Assembly (NCBI RefSeq): GCF_014648515.1 | Contig: NZ_BMRG01000016.1 | Span: 98,935 to 146,694, forward strand | Length of the DNA stretch: 47,760 nt | From: Saccharothrix coeruleofusca | GTDB lineage: Bacteria; Actinomycetota; Actinomycetes; Mycobacteriales; Pseudonocardiaceae | Reading direction: 5' to 3' | Shown here: positions 8,501 to 14,910 of the stretch, piece after piece | Numbering within the stretch: position 1 is the first letter of the stretch | How the letters are laid out: every line of letters starts with the position of its first letter | Position numbers and translations under genes: made by a program | Notes under the pieces: model-generated | The model's input: only the letters and a program-made list of their open reading frames with translations | Told to the model about the DNA's origin: nothing | The model's database searches: none

Positions 8501-9171
8501 GCGGTGCCACCGCCGAAGCGCTTGACCACCTCGCACCCGTGCTGCGGCCCGACTACGCGCGGATGATGCTGCGCCACCAGTGGCTGCCCTACGCCACCCG
8601 CCTGGCGCTCGACGTCGGCGACCACACCGCCGCGCGTGAAGCGCTGGCCGTGTGCCAGGAGGAGGCGGACAAGGAGGTGCGCCCGGCACGGGCGTTCGCC
8701 GCCGCCGAGCACTGCCGCGGTCTGGTCGCGGGCGACCCCGAACCGGTGTTGACCGCGGCGTCCCACTACCGGCGGGTCGGCCGGGTGGTGGAACTGGCCT
8801 CGGCGCTGGAGGACGCCGCGGTGCTGCTGGCCGCGCACGACCGCGCCGACGAGGCTTCGGCGACCTTCGCCGAGGCGGTGGAGCTGTTCGGCGCGGTGCA
8901 CGCCCGGTGGGACGTCCACCGCGCCGAGAGCCGCAGGCGCGCCGCGGGTGTCCGCCGCGAGCGGGAGCCGGACGCTTCCGGCCTGCCCGCCCTGTCTCCG
9001 CTGGAAGTCCGCATCGCCCGGCTGGTCGCGGCGGGGCTGTCCAACCCCGACATCGCCCAGGAGCTGGCGATGCCCCGCCGCACCGTCCAGTCCCACGTGT
9101 CGAGGCTGCTGGACAAGCTGGACTCCCGCTCCCGCGCGGACATCGCCGAGCACGTCAACCCCGCCTGCTGA
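5512..9171 (+). CDS. SARP / STAND-type ATPase / LuxR hybrid transcriptional regulator
   Basis: A 1219-residue cytoplasmic regulator. Residues about 10-100 are a SARP (OmpR-like) winged helix (LRVQLLGPVRAW, then GSLHTYVSGLRRALG), and about 105-255 form the bacterial transcriptional activation domain. An NTPase domain follows: P-loop GEAGIGKSE near 313-320 and Walker B LLLVVDDLHWAD near 412. The next 550 residues are TPR-like helical repeats. A LuxR helix-turn-helix lies at about 1161-1215 (LSPLEVRIARLVAAGLSN, RRTVQSHVSRLLDKL). SARP-ATPase proteins of the AfsR type and LuxR-ended MalT-like (LAL) proteins are each common; carrying DNA-binding domains at both ends is less usual. The GTG at 5512 follows AGGGGG. 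It is divergent from the small-gene/ABC cluster, which is a plausible target. No biosynthetic cluster is visible nearby. Confidence 0.9.
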   Translation: MSTTTAGTTTGDGLRVQLLGPVRAWSGETELALGPARQRAVFAALAGRANQLVSRQELIDAVWGTSPPRNVVGSLHTYVSGLRRALGPHRTDLVSRASGYCLRLAENAVDTEVFDRTRAEGGRLLAAGQWSQARDALGRALALWHGAACSGVPGPFAELERHRLAELRLGAAELHACARLELGEHAEVVADLAGLIAEHPWHESLRELVMLALHRSGRRAEALEAFQEARRALISQQGVEPGPALRELHQQILAGPATPPPAAPPRLHSVPAPVAQALRQPNTTFVGRVEETALLRDLVADVLAGRGAAVWIEGEAGIGKSELLRAALADAADRGCQLAWATADELGGRFPLQVVMDCLDVHPSSPDRRRAELAARLRAEPAHGRWGPSDPVPTAVDQLMGLVDQACATAPLLLVVDDLHWADDASVLLWHRLANATRQLPLLLVAATRPDLGRPELTQVRRGVEARNGHVLELRPLAQTEAEELIGHVVGAPPGEALRELARRTAGNPLYTKEVAHALVRGNSVRVVRGVAHVDLTAALEVPRSLLAAVDRTVESLSHPTREVLRFAALLGAEFRVAELTAVTGRSPLELAGVLSEAVAATVVVEAGDDLAFRHPYLRQALHEAIPLPVRAALHRHAAEALAGVGVPVERVAEHLVADPIPVDDWVVGWLVEHHVAVTNRAPAIATDLLRRTLATDLPTPAQRATLLVALVKVLFRLERFPEREAEQALRLITDPADAAEMRHLRAAMRHRLGDTDTAIAMLREALEAPDVPAIWRTRHRSLLANFRRGDLADLDLAERTARRAHAEAVAEGEPYPIAQASQTLWLIHSIRRDHERALRHVDDALRVTGHHPGLAELRFDLLDNRVFSLQNLDRLAEAEQALRSADAVADQQHLPTALQVSAAVHHYWTGQWDQALAELDTVTEDGPAITFFGLREPGPAALLMHGVAALIAGRRHDRVTAAAHLEAAEAHAPSTGAERESCDFYLVATALAAERRGATAEALDHLAPVLRPDYARMMLRHQWLPYATRLALDVGDHTAAREALAVCQEEADKEVRPARAFAAAEHCRGLVAGDPEPVLTAASHYRRVGRVVELASALEDAAVLLAAHDRADEASATFAEAVELFGAVHARWDVHRAESRRRAAGVRREREPDASGLPALSPLEVRIARLVAAGLSNPDIAQELAMPRRTVQSHVSRLLDKLDSRSRADIAEHVNPAC

Positions 9172-9186
9172 CCCACCCCCACCGCG

Positions 9187-9300
9187 AGTCGCGCGTCCGG
9201 ACACCACCAGTCGCGCGTTCACGCACCACGAGCCGAGCGTTCGGGACGCCGGGTGGTAGTTATCCACTCTCGCGGGCACGTCGGGTAGTACTTGCCGACG
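9187..9300. repeat. Composite intergenic repeat, copy A: three 22-base units plus the GTAGTACTTG hairpin
   Basis: The 222-base gap between the convergent stops at 9171 and 9394 contains three imperfect tandem units, each opening AGTCGCGCGT or AGCCGAGCGT, at 9187, 9209 and 9231: an exact 22-base period. GGTGGTAG follows at 9252. At 9279-9300, CGTCGG and CCGACG flank GTAGTACTTG and form a six-base-pair hairpin. The same arrangement recurs at 30061-30155, and the hairpin core recurs at 17883-17929. The remaining 9301-9393 shows no gene. A role in termination or mRNA 3' ends is inferred from position only. Confidence 0.65.
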
Positions 9301-9393
9301 CAGCCTCGGTGGTCGGGGTCGCCGTCGGGAGCCCTTGGTCGCCCAGTCCGGTGGGTCCGACGGCGGACCTGCCCACGTCCGCGCTCGGCTCGG

Positions 9394-10272
9394 TCATGCG
9401 CCGCCGATGCCCTCCAGCTCCGCGAGCGCGTCCGCTGGCAGCTCCAGCTCGGCCGCGGCGAGGTTCTCGCGCAGGTGGGCGAGCTTCGAGGTGCCGGGGA
9501 TGACGACGACGTTCGGCGCGCGGTGCAGCAGCCAGGCGATCGCCACGGCTTTCGCGCTGCTGCCCAAGCGCTCGGCGACCGCGTCCAGGACGCCCGACTG
9601 CAGCGGGGTGAAGCCGCCCAGCGGCCAGAACGCGGTGTAGGCGATGCCCTGCGCGGCGAGCCCGGCGATGAGCTCCTCGTCGCCGCGGTGCGCGACGTTG
9701 TACCAGTTCTGCACGGTCACGACCGGGGCGATGGACCGCGCCTCGGCCACCTGCTCGGCGTCCACCACGGACAGGCCGAGGTGCTTGATCTTGCCCTGCT
9801 CGCGCAGCTCCGCGAGCGCGCCGAACGGCTCGGCCAGCGAGCCGGGCACCGCCGAGTGGCCGTCGGGACCGCCACCGACGCGCAGGTTCACCACGTCCAG
9901 CACCTCGACGCCCAGGGTCCTGAGGTTCGACTCGACCTGCTCGCGCAGCTGCTCGGGACGGCGGGCGTGCAGCCACTCGCGGTTCGCGCCCCGCACGGAG
10001 CCGACCTTCGTCACGACGCTCACCCCGGTGTAGGGCGCGAGGGCATCGCGGATGATCTCGTTGGTGACGTGCGGACCGTAGAAGTCGGCGGTGTCGACGT
10101 GGTCTACGCCCGCTTCGACGGCGGCGCGCAGCACGCGGACGGCCTCCTCGCGGTCGGCGGGCGGCCCCCACACGCCGGGGCCCGCGAGCTGCATGGCGCC
10201 GTAGCCCATGCGCGTGAAGGAGATCCCCTCCGACGTGGTGAACGTTCCGCCGGGGGTGTTCCCGGTGCCCAT
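9394..10272 (-). CDS. Aldo/keto reductase family oxidoreductase
   Basis: 292 residues with the TIM-barrel signature of NADPH-dependent aldo/keto reductases: DTADFYGPHVTNEII carries the catalytic Asp and Tyr, VVTKVG the Lys, and VVIPGTSKLAHLRENLAA is the C-terminal NADPH-binding segment. The position of the usual fourth tetrad residue reads DVVNLRVGG, with Asn where many members have His; I believe actinobacterial relatives share this. I chose the ATG at 10272, which follows AAAGGA by eight bases, over longer frames. The substrate is unknown, probably a small aldehyde or ketone. It is divergent from the helix-turn-helix regulator at 10505, an arrangement in which the regulator often controls the reductase. 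Confidence 0.88.
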   Translation of the reverse strand: MGTGNTPGGTFTTSEGISFTRMGYGAMQLAGPGVWGPPADREEAVRVLRAAVEAGVDHVDTADFYGPHVTNEIIRDALAPYTGVSVVTKVGSVRGANREWLHARRPEQLREQVESNLRTLGVEVLDVVNLRVGGGPDGHSAVPGSLAEPFGALAELREQGKIKHLGLSVVDAEQVAEARSIAPVVTVQNWYNVAHRGDEELIAGLAAQGIAYTAFWPLGGFTPLQSGVLDAVAERLGSSAKAVAIAWLLHRAPNVVVIPGTSKLAHLRENLAAAELELPADALAELEGIGGA

Positions 10273-10457
10273 GTGGTGCGTCCTTTCGCTACTTCGTGAC
10301 CAGATCCTCGGCGAGGGTGCTGCGCGGCGGCGGGAACGGCCTCCCGGAGCGCGCGGTCGCCAGCCCATGACGCCCGTGACGGGAAAGCGCTGCTGGGTCG
10401 TGACCGCAACCATCGGCGCGGTCCCGAGCACCTGCCAGTGCCCCCTCGATCCTGGGG

Positions 10458-10474
10458 GTGACAGGACCAGTCAC
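10458..10474. promoter_or_regulatory. Candidate operator GTGAC-N7-GTCAC between reductase and regulator
   Basis: A dyad with five-base arms (10458-10462 and 10470-10474), enclosed by GGG and CCC, lies 30 bases upstream of the regulator start at 10505 and about 185 bases from the reductase start. For the regulator gene, TACCGT (10493-10498) sits six bases before the GTG, suggesting a leaderless mRNA. The dyad would then lie at about the -35 position, where a bound regulator would block transcription. Confidence 0.4.
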
Positions 10475-10504
10475 ACCCGAGGGAGCGCGGGTTACCGTGG
10501 AAAC

Positions 10505-11374
10505 GTGGCTGATGAAGAGAACCTGCTGGGCGAGTACCTGCGCGCCCGCCGCGAACTCGTCACGCCCGAGCAGGCGGGGATCACCGTGGTGGGGGTGCGG
10601 CGGGTTCCGGGCCTGCGCCGCGAGGAGGTCGCGATGCTCGCGGGCATCAGCGCCGACTACTACCTGCGCCTGGAGCAGGGACGCGACCGCAAGCCGTCGG
10701 TCCAGGTCCTGGAGTCGATCGCCAGGGCGCTGCGGCTCGACGAGGAGATGACCGCCTACCTGATCAGCCTCGCCGTCGACAAGCCCCGGCGCAGGCGGCG
10801 GCCGATCAGGGAGACCGTCCCGCCCGGCATGGCGAAGCTCGTCCCGACGCTCCAGCTGCCCGCGTTCGTGGAGGGGCGCTACCTCGACGTGCTCGCCGCC
10901 AACCCCCTGGCCACGGCGCTGTCGCCGCGGCTGGCGGTGGGCGGCAACCGGTTGCGGGACGTGTTCCTCGACCCCGCCGAACGCGCGCTGTTCCCGGACT
11001 GGGAGGTGGCCACCGCGGGGCTGGTCGCGGGCTTTCGCCAGTCGGTCGGCACCGACATCGACGATCCCCGCTTCATCGAGCTGGTCGGGGAGCTGTCCCT
11101 GGCCAGCCCCCGCTTCCGCGAGCTCTGGGCGCGGCACGACGTCGGGCCCCGGCAGGGCGCGGTCATGCGCTTCGACCACCCCCAGGTCGGCAGGCTGGTG
11201 CTGCACCGGGAGAAGCTCCTCGTCACCGGCACCGAGGGGATGATGCTCGTCGTGTACCACGCGGACACGGGCAGCGAGGACGCGGAGAAGCTCGCGCTCC
11301 TGGCTTCCACCCTGCCCTGGGCGCCACCCCTCGGCCCGGCCGCCGAGCCCGCGGCCGGGCGGCCGGGGGCGTGA
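10505..11374 (+). CDS. Helix-turn-helix transcriptional regulator with MmyB-like ligand-binding domain
   Basis: 289 residues. The N-terminal 90 residues are an XRE-type helix-turn-helix (LRREEVAMLAGISADYYLRL, then EQGRDRKPSVQVLESIARAL), with the RR(x)PGLRREEVA pattern found ahead of MmyB-like PAS-related domains. The rest (about 100-275) matches that ligand-binding domain: LPAFVEGRYLDVLAANPLA, LFPDWE, and the FDHPQVGRLVL strand near the end. The GTG at 10505 has no Shine-Dalgarno sequence but sits six bases after a TACCGT -10-like box, so it is probably translated from a leaderless mRNA. These regulators frequently control an adjacent divergent oxidoreductase; here that would be the aldo/keto reductase. 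Confidence 0.87.
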   Translation: MADEENLLGEYLRARRELVTPEQAGITVVGVRRVPGLRREEVAMLAGISADYYLRLEQGRDRKPSVQVLESIARALRLDEEMTAYLISLAVDKPRRRRRPIRETVPPGMAKLVPTLQLPAFVEGRYLDVLAANPLATALSPRLAVGGNRLRDVFLDPAERALFPDWEVATAGLVAGFRQSVGTDIDDPRFIELVGELSLASPRFRELWARHDVGPRQGAVMRFDHPQVGRLVLHREKLLVTGTEGMMLVVYHADTGSEDAEKLALLASTLPWAPPLGPAAEPAAGRPGA

Positions 11375-11383
11375 CCGGAGAGG

Positions 11384-12145
11384 TCAGCGGTTGGCGAGCA
11401 GCTCCGGGTAGGCCCTGGTCGGATCGGCGTAGACGTTGCCCGCCCGGTCCACTCCCCGCGCCAGGTAGACCTGGTGCCGGTGCCCCACCCGCTCGTGCTT
11501 GAAGCGGACCGTCGTGGGCATGTAGCGCATGGTGTAGCCGCAGCGGCGCGCGGAGCTGCGGTTGGGCGGGCTGCCGTGCACGAGCATCGCCGAGTGGACG
11601 CTGCACTGCCCGCGCTCCAGCTCCACGTCGACAGCACTGGATTCGTCCACATCGGACGGGACCAGTTCCTGGTCGAAGACGCCCTCCTCGTCGCAGGAGC
11701 GCCGGTAGCGGCCCGCACCGCGCAGGTGGCTGCCGGGGATCACGCGCATGCAGCCGTTCTCGCGCGTGGACGGGTCGATGGCCAGCCACACGGTGACCGC
11801 CCGCGCGGCCGGTTCGATGCTGTCCCGCCAGAAGAAGGCGTCCTGGTGCCACGGCACGCCCCTGCCGTCCCCGGAGGGCTTGCAGATGAAGTGCGACGAG
11901 AACAGCGCGATGTCCGGTCCGATGATCGGCTCGACCAGGTCCAGCACGTCGGGGTCAAGCAGCCAGCCGAACAGCTCGGGATCGGTGAAGTGCGGCACGT
12001 CCATGTGCTCCGGCCGCTGCCCGTCGGGCAGCGCCGCGAGCTTGCGCTCGAAGTGCTCGGCCAGCGCCTCGAACCGGTCGGGCCGCAGCAGGCGGTCGCG
12101 GCGGAGGTACCCGGCCGCGCGGTAGAAGTCCAGGCCCTGTGTCAT
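11384..12145 (-). CDS. Phytanoyl-CoA dioxygenase (PhyH) family Fe(II)/2-oxoglutarate oxygenase
   Basis: 253 residues. The double-stranded beta-helix metal site is visible: H100 and D102 in VPWHQDAFFW, and a distal His at about 190 in MLVHGSPPNRSS, with Arg residues after it for 2-oxoglutarate binding. IDPSTRENGCMRVIPGSH is the typical family core. Members hydroxylate diverse small molecules using O2, Fe(II) and 2-oxoglutarate; the substrate here is unknown. The ATG at 12145 lies seven bases after the stop of the ABC ATPase (12153), so this is the fifth and last gene of the importer operon 11384-16309. That suggests it acts on the imported compound. It is cytoplasmic, with no signal peptide. 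Confidence 0.88.
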   Translation of the reverse strand: MTQGLDFYRAAGYLRRDRLLRPDRFEALAEHFERKLAALPDGQRPEHMDVPHFTDPELFGWLLDPDVLDLVEPIIGPDIALFSSHFICKPSGDGRGVPWHQDAFFWRDSIEPAARAVTVWLAIDPSTRENGCMRVIPGSHLRGAGRYRRSCDEEGVFDQELVPSDVDESSAVDVELERGQCSVHSAMLVHGSPPNRSSARRCGYTMRYMPTTVRFKHERVGHRHQVYLARGVDRAGNVYADPTRAYPELLANR

Positions 12146-12152
12146 GTCTTCC

Positions 12153-13211
12153 TCACCTCGAATCGAGCAGGCGTCCGTCCTCCGCCGCGTAGAGCAGCAA
12201 CCGGCCCGGTGCCGCGGTCACCGCCATGCTCCGCCCCAACGCGGGCTCGTCCTGTTCCGGCACGGTCAGGCTGACCAGCGCTCCCCCGGCGCACTCCAGC
12301 GTCACCAACGAGGTCACGCCGAGGTTCTCCACGATCGACACGCGCCCGGTGATGCCGTGCTCGTCGACGCGCAGGTATTCGGGCCGCACGCCGACGATGA
12401 CGCCGGTCCCGGACGCCAGGTGCGGCACCCGCGCCAAGCGCGCTCCCGCGCACTCGACGTGACCGTCCCGCACCACGGCGTCGAGCAGGTTCATCGGAGT
12501 GGAGCCGATGAAGTTGGCCACGAACGTGTCCGAGGGCCGCTGGAACACCTCGCGCGGGGTGCCGAGCTGGCGCACCCGTCCGGCTTCCATGACCGCGATC
12601 CGGTCGGCCAGCGCCAGCGCCTCGGCTTGGTCGTGCGTGACGAAGACCGTGGTGAGCCCCAAGTCGTGCTGCAGGCGCTTGAGGAAGGTCCTGGCCTCCA
12701 ACCGCAGCCGGGCGTCCAGGTTGGACAGCGGCTCGTCCAGCAGCAGCACGTCGGCTTCCACGGCGAGCGCCCTGGCCAGCGCCGCGCGCTGCTGCTGGCC
12801 ACCGGACAGCTGCCCCGGCCTGCGGTCCAGCAGCTCCGACAGGCTCAGGCCGGAGGCGACCCGCTCGGCGGTGCTCCGCTGGACCTCGCGGGGAGCGCGG
12901 CGCACGCGCAGCGGGTAGCCGACGTTCTCCGCCACCGTCATGTGGGGGAACAGCGCGTAGTCCTGGAACACCATGGCCACCCCGCGCGCACCCGGTGGCA
13001 GGCGCGTGACGTCCCGCGAACCGATGGTGACCGAGCCCTCGGCGGCGGGTTCCAGGCCCGCGATCGTGCGCAGCAGCGTGGTCTTGCCGCAGCCGGACGG
13101 CCCCAGCAGGGCGAACAGCTCGCCGTCGGCGACGCGCAGGTCCAGCCCGTCCACCGCGCGGACCCCGTTCGGGTAGGTGGTGGACACCCCGGCGATGTCG
13201 ATGGCGGCCAT
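12153..13211 (-). CDS. ABC transporter ATP-binding protein, UgpC/MsiK/MalK type
   Basis: 352 residues. Walker A GPSGCGKTT (37-45), Q-loop VFQDYALFPHMTVAEN, signature QLSGGQQQR (about 134-142), Walker B VLLLDE (155-160) and H-loop THDQAE are all intact. A C-terminal TOBE/OB regulatory domain (IVGVRPEYLRVDEHGI) marks the CUT1 sugar subfamily. The ATG start at 13211 shares one base with the stop of the upstream permease (TGATG), indicating coupled translation. It energises the importer made of the two permeases and the binding protein at 13211-16309. It might also serve the ATPase-less importer at 1670-4655, which is inference. Confidence 0.93.
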   Translation of the reverse strand: MAAIDIAGVSTTYPNGVRAVDGLDLRVADGELFALLGPSGCGKTTLLRTIAGLEPAAEGSVTIGSRDVTRLPPGARGVAMVFQDYALFPHMTVAENVGYPLRVRRAPREVQRSTAERVASGLSLSELLDRRPGQLSGGQQQRAALARALAVEADVLLLDEPLSNLDARLRLEARTFLKRLQHDLGLTTVFVTHDQAEALALADRIAVMEAGRVRQLGTPREVFQRPSDTFVANFIGSTPMNLLDAVVRDGHVECAGARLARVPHLASGTGVIVGVRPEYLRVDEHGITGRVSIVENLGVTSLVTLECAGGALVSLTVPEQDEPALGRSMAVTAAPGRLLLYAAEDGRLLDSR

Positions 13212-14032
13212 CAGCTCTTGATGCCTCCGTGGAATCGGAACCCGTAGCGCTTGTCGACCAGCACGTACAGCACGACCACCGGGATCGAGTACAGCAGCGA
13301 GAACACCGGGATCACCGCCAGGTTGACGCTGCCGCCCTCGTCCTGGAGCGTGCGCAGCAGCACCGCCGCCGGCTGCCTGCCCACGTCGCGCAGCAGCAGG
13401 AACGGCAGCAGGAAGTTGCCCCACGCGTTGACGAACGACCACACGAGCACCATCGCGATGCCCGGCCTGGCCACGGGGAGCACCACGTGGCCCAGCACCT
13501 GTCCCGCCGACGCGCCGAACACCCGCGCGGACTCCTCGTACGAACGCGGCACCGCGTCCACGAAGTCCTTGAGGATGAAGATCGCCGCGGGCAGCAGGCC
13601 GCCCGCGAGCACCAGGGCGGTGCCCAACCGCGAGTCGATCAGCCCCAGCTGGAGCATCAGCACGAAGATCGGGACCATCGCCGCGGTGCCGGTCACCACG
13701 CTGGACAGCAGCAGGAGCAGGTACAGCAGCGCGTCGCGGCCGGGGAGGCGCACCCGCGACAGCGCGTACGCGGCCAGCGCGGCGGAGGAGGTGGTCACCG
13801 CGCAGGCCACCAGGCACAGCAGCACCGAGTTGGCCAGGGACGTCAGCGCGTACGGGTGGGCGAGGGTGGCCCGCACGTTGGCCAGCGTCCAGTCCGGCCA
13901 GCGCAGGCCCAGTCCGGGCCGCGCGTCGAACGGCGCGCCCGCCAGCCACAGCATGGGCACCGCGAAGAACGCCAGCACCACCGCGATCAACGCGGAGGCT
14001 GCGATGCGGCGCACCACCCGCCGCGGCGTCAC
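13211..14032 (-). CDS. ABC transporter permease, MalG type
   Basis: 273 residues with six hydrophobic segments and the EAA loop SYEESARVFGASAGQVLGHV. The GTG start at 14032 overlaps the stop of the preceding permease by four bases (GTGA), and its own stop overlaps the ATPase start by one. This tight packing supports fixed stoichiometry of one importer complex. The final residues (VLVDKRYGFRFHGGIKS) resemble the cytoplasmic tails of CUT1 MalG-like subunits. Confidence 0.9.
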   Translation of the reverse strand: MTPRRVVRRIAASALIAVVLAFFAVPMLWLAGAPFDARPGLGLRWPDWTLANVRATLAHPYALTSLANSVLLCLVACAVTTSSAALAAYALSRVRLPGRDALLYLLLLLSSVVTGTAAMVPIFVLMLQLGLIDSRLGTALVLAGGLLPAAIFILKDFVDAVPRSYEESARVFGASAGQVLGHVVLPVARPGIAMVLVWSFVNAWGNFLLPFLLLRDVGRQPAAVLLRTLQDEGGSVNLAVIPVFSLLYSIPVVVLYVLVDKRYGFRFHGGIKS

Positions 14033-14910
14033 GCCCGCCTCCGCAGCAGCCTCAGGTACACCAGCGCCACCAGCAGGTTGCCCACCAGCAGCAGCAGCGA
14101 TATCGCCGAGGCGTAGCCGAGTTGACCGCTCTCCAGCGCCTGCCGGTAGATCAGCACGGGCAGCACCTCCGACTCGTGGTTCGGGCCGCCCGCGGTGAGC
14201 AGGAAGGGGGTGAAGTCGTTGGCCGTCCACAGGCTGATCAGCAGCGTGTTGGTCAGCACGTGCCCCCGGATGTGCGGGAACACCGCGTCGCGGACCGTCT
14301 GCCAGCCGTTCGCGCCCAGCAGCCGGGCGGTCTCCACCTGCGACGGCGGCACCGCGGCCAGCGCGGAGGTGTAGAGCAGCAGCGAGAACGCGGTGCCGCG
14401 CCAGATGTTGAACACCACCAGGCTGGCCATCGGGTACTCCACCAGCCACGCGGTCGCGGGCCGGTCCAGCAGCAGGCCCAGCGTGCCGCCGTCGCGGCTG
14501 AGCACCGCGAACCACAGGTAGGCCACCACCGGGCCGGGCAGGACCCAGGCCAGCAGCACCAGTCCCTCGACGGCGCGCCGCAGTCCGGGGCGCACCGGTC
14601 GCAGCAGCCAGGCCAGGGCGAAGCCCAGGACGTTCTGCCCGATCACCGCCGAGCACAGCGCGTACAGCGCGGTCAGCCGCACCGAGTTGCCGAACAGCGG
14701 GTCCGCCAGCGCGGTGCGGAAGTTCTCCGCGCCCACCACCTGGGGCTGGACCGCCGCGGGCCCGGTGAGCTGGTAGTCGGTGATGCCGATGTAGAGCGTC
14801 CACAGCGCCGGGAAGACCAGGAAGACCCCGATCAGCACCAGGGCCGGGGCGAGGAAGCCGAACGCCCGCACCGGGCCCAGACCGGCCGCGTCGCGGTCAG
14901 CCGCCCGCAA
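14029..14910 (-). CDS. ABC transporter permease, MalF type
   Basis: 293 residues, the first permease of the second importer. Hydrophobic segments start at FGFLAPALVLIGVFLVFPAL, and the EAA loop is visible as VETARLLGANGWQTVRDAVF. The start is TTG at 14910, with GAGGA five bases upstream, giving a 14-base overlap with the binding-protein gene; a GTG at 14871 is a less likely alternative. It pairs with the MalG-type protein downstream to form the channel. Confidence 0.88.
   Translation of the reverse strand: MRAADRDAAGLGPVRAFGFLAPALVLIGVFLVFPALWTLYIGITDYQLTGPAAVQPQVVGAENFRTALADPLFGNSVRLTALYALCSAVIGQNVLGFALAWLLRPVRPGLRRAVEGLVLLAWVLPGPVVAYLWFAVLSRDGGTLGLLLDRPATAWLVEYPMASLVVFNIWRGTAFSLLLYTSALAAVPPSQVETARLLGANGWQTVRDAVFPHIRGHVLTNTLLISLWTANDFTPFLLTAGGPNHESEVLPVLIYRQALESGQLGYASAISLLLLVGNLLVALVYLRLLRRRA

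Noticed and set aside
4683-8525. Very long open frame on the plus strand, offset from the SARP regulator, and other long frames overlapping real genes (for example 281-1540 minus, 18054-19727 plus, 22775-24712 plus)
   Set aside because: Translations are Arg/Gly/Ala/Pro-rich without domains, starts lack ribosome binding sites, and they lie opposite or out of frame with convincing genes. Such frames are expected at this GC content.
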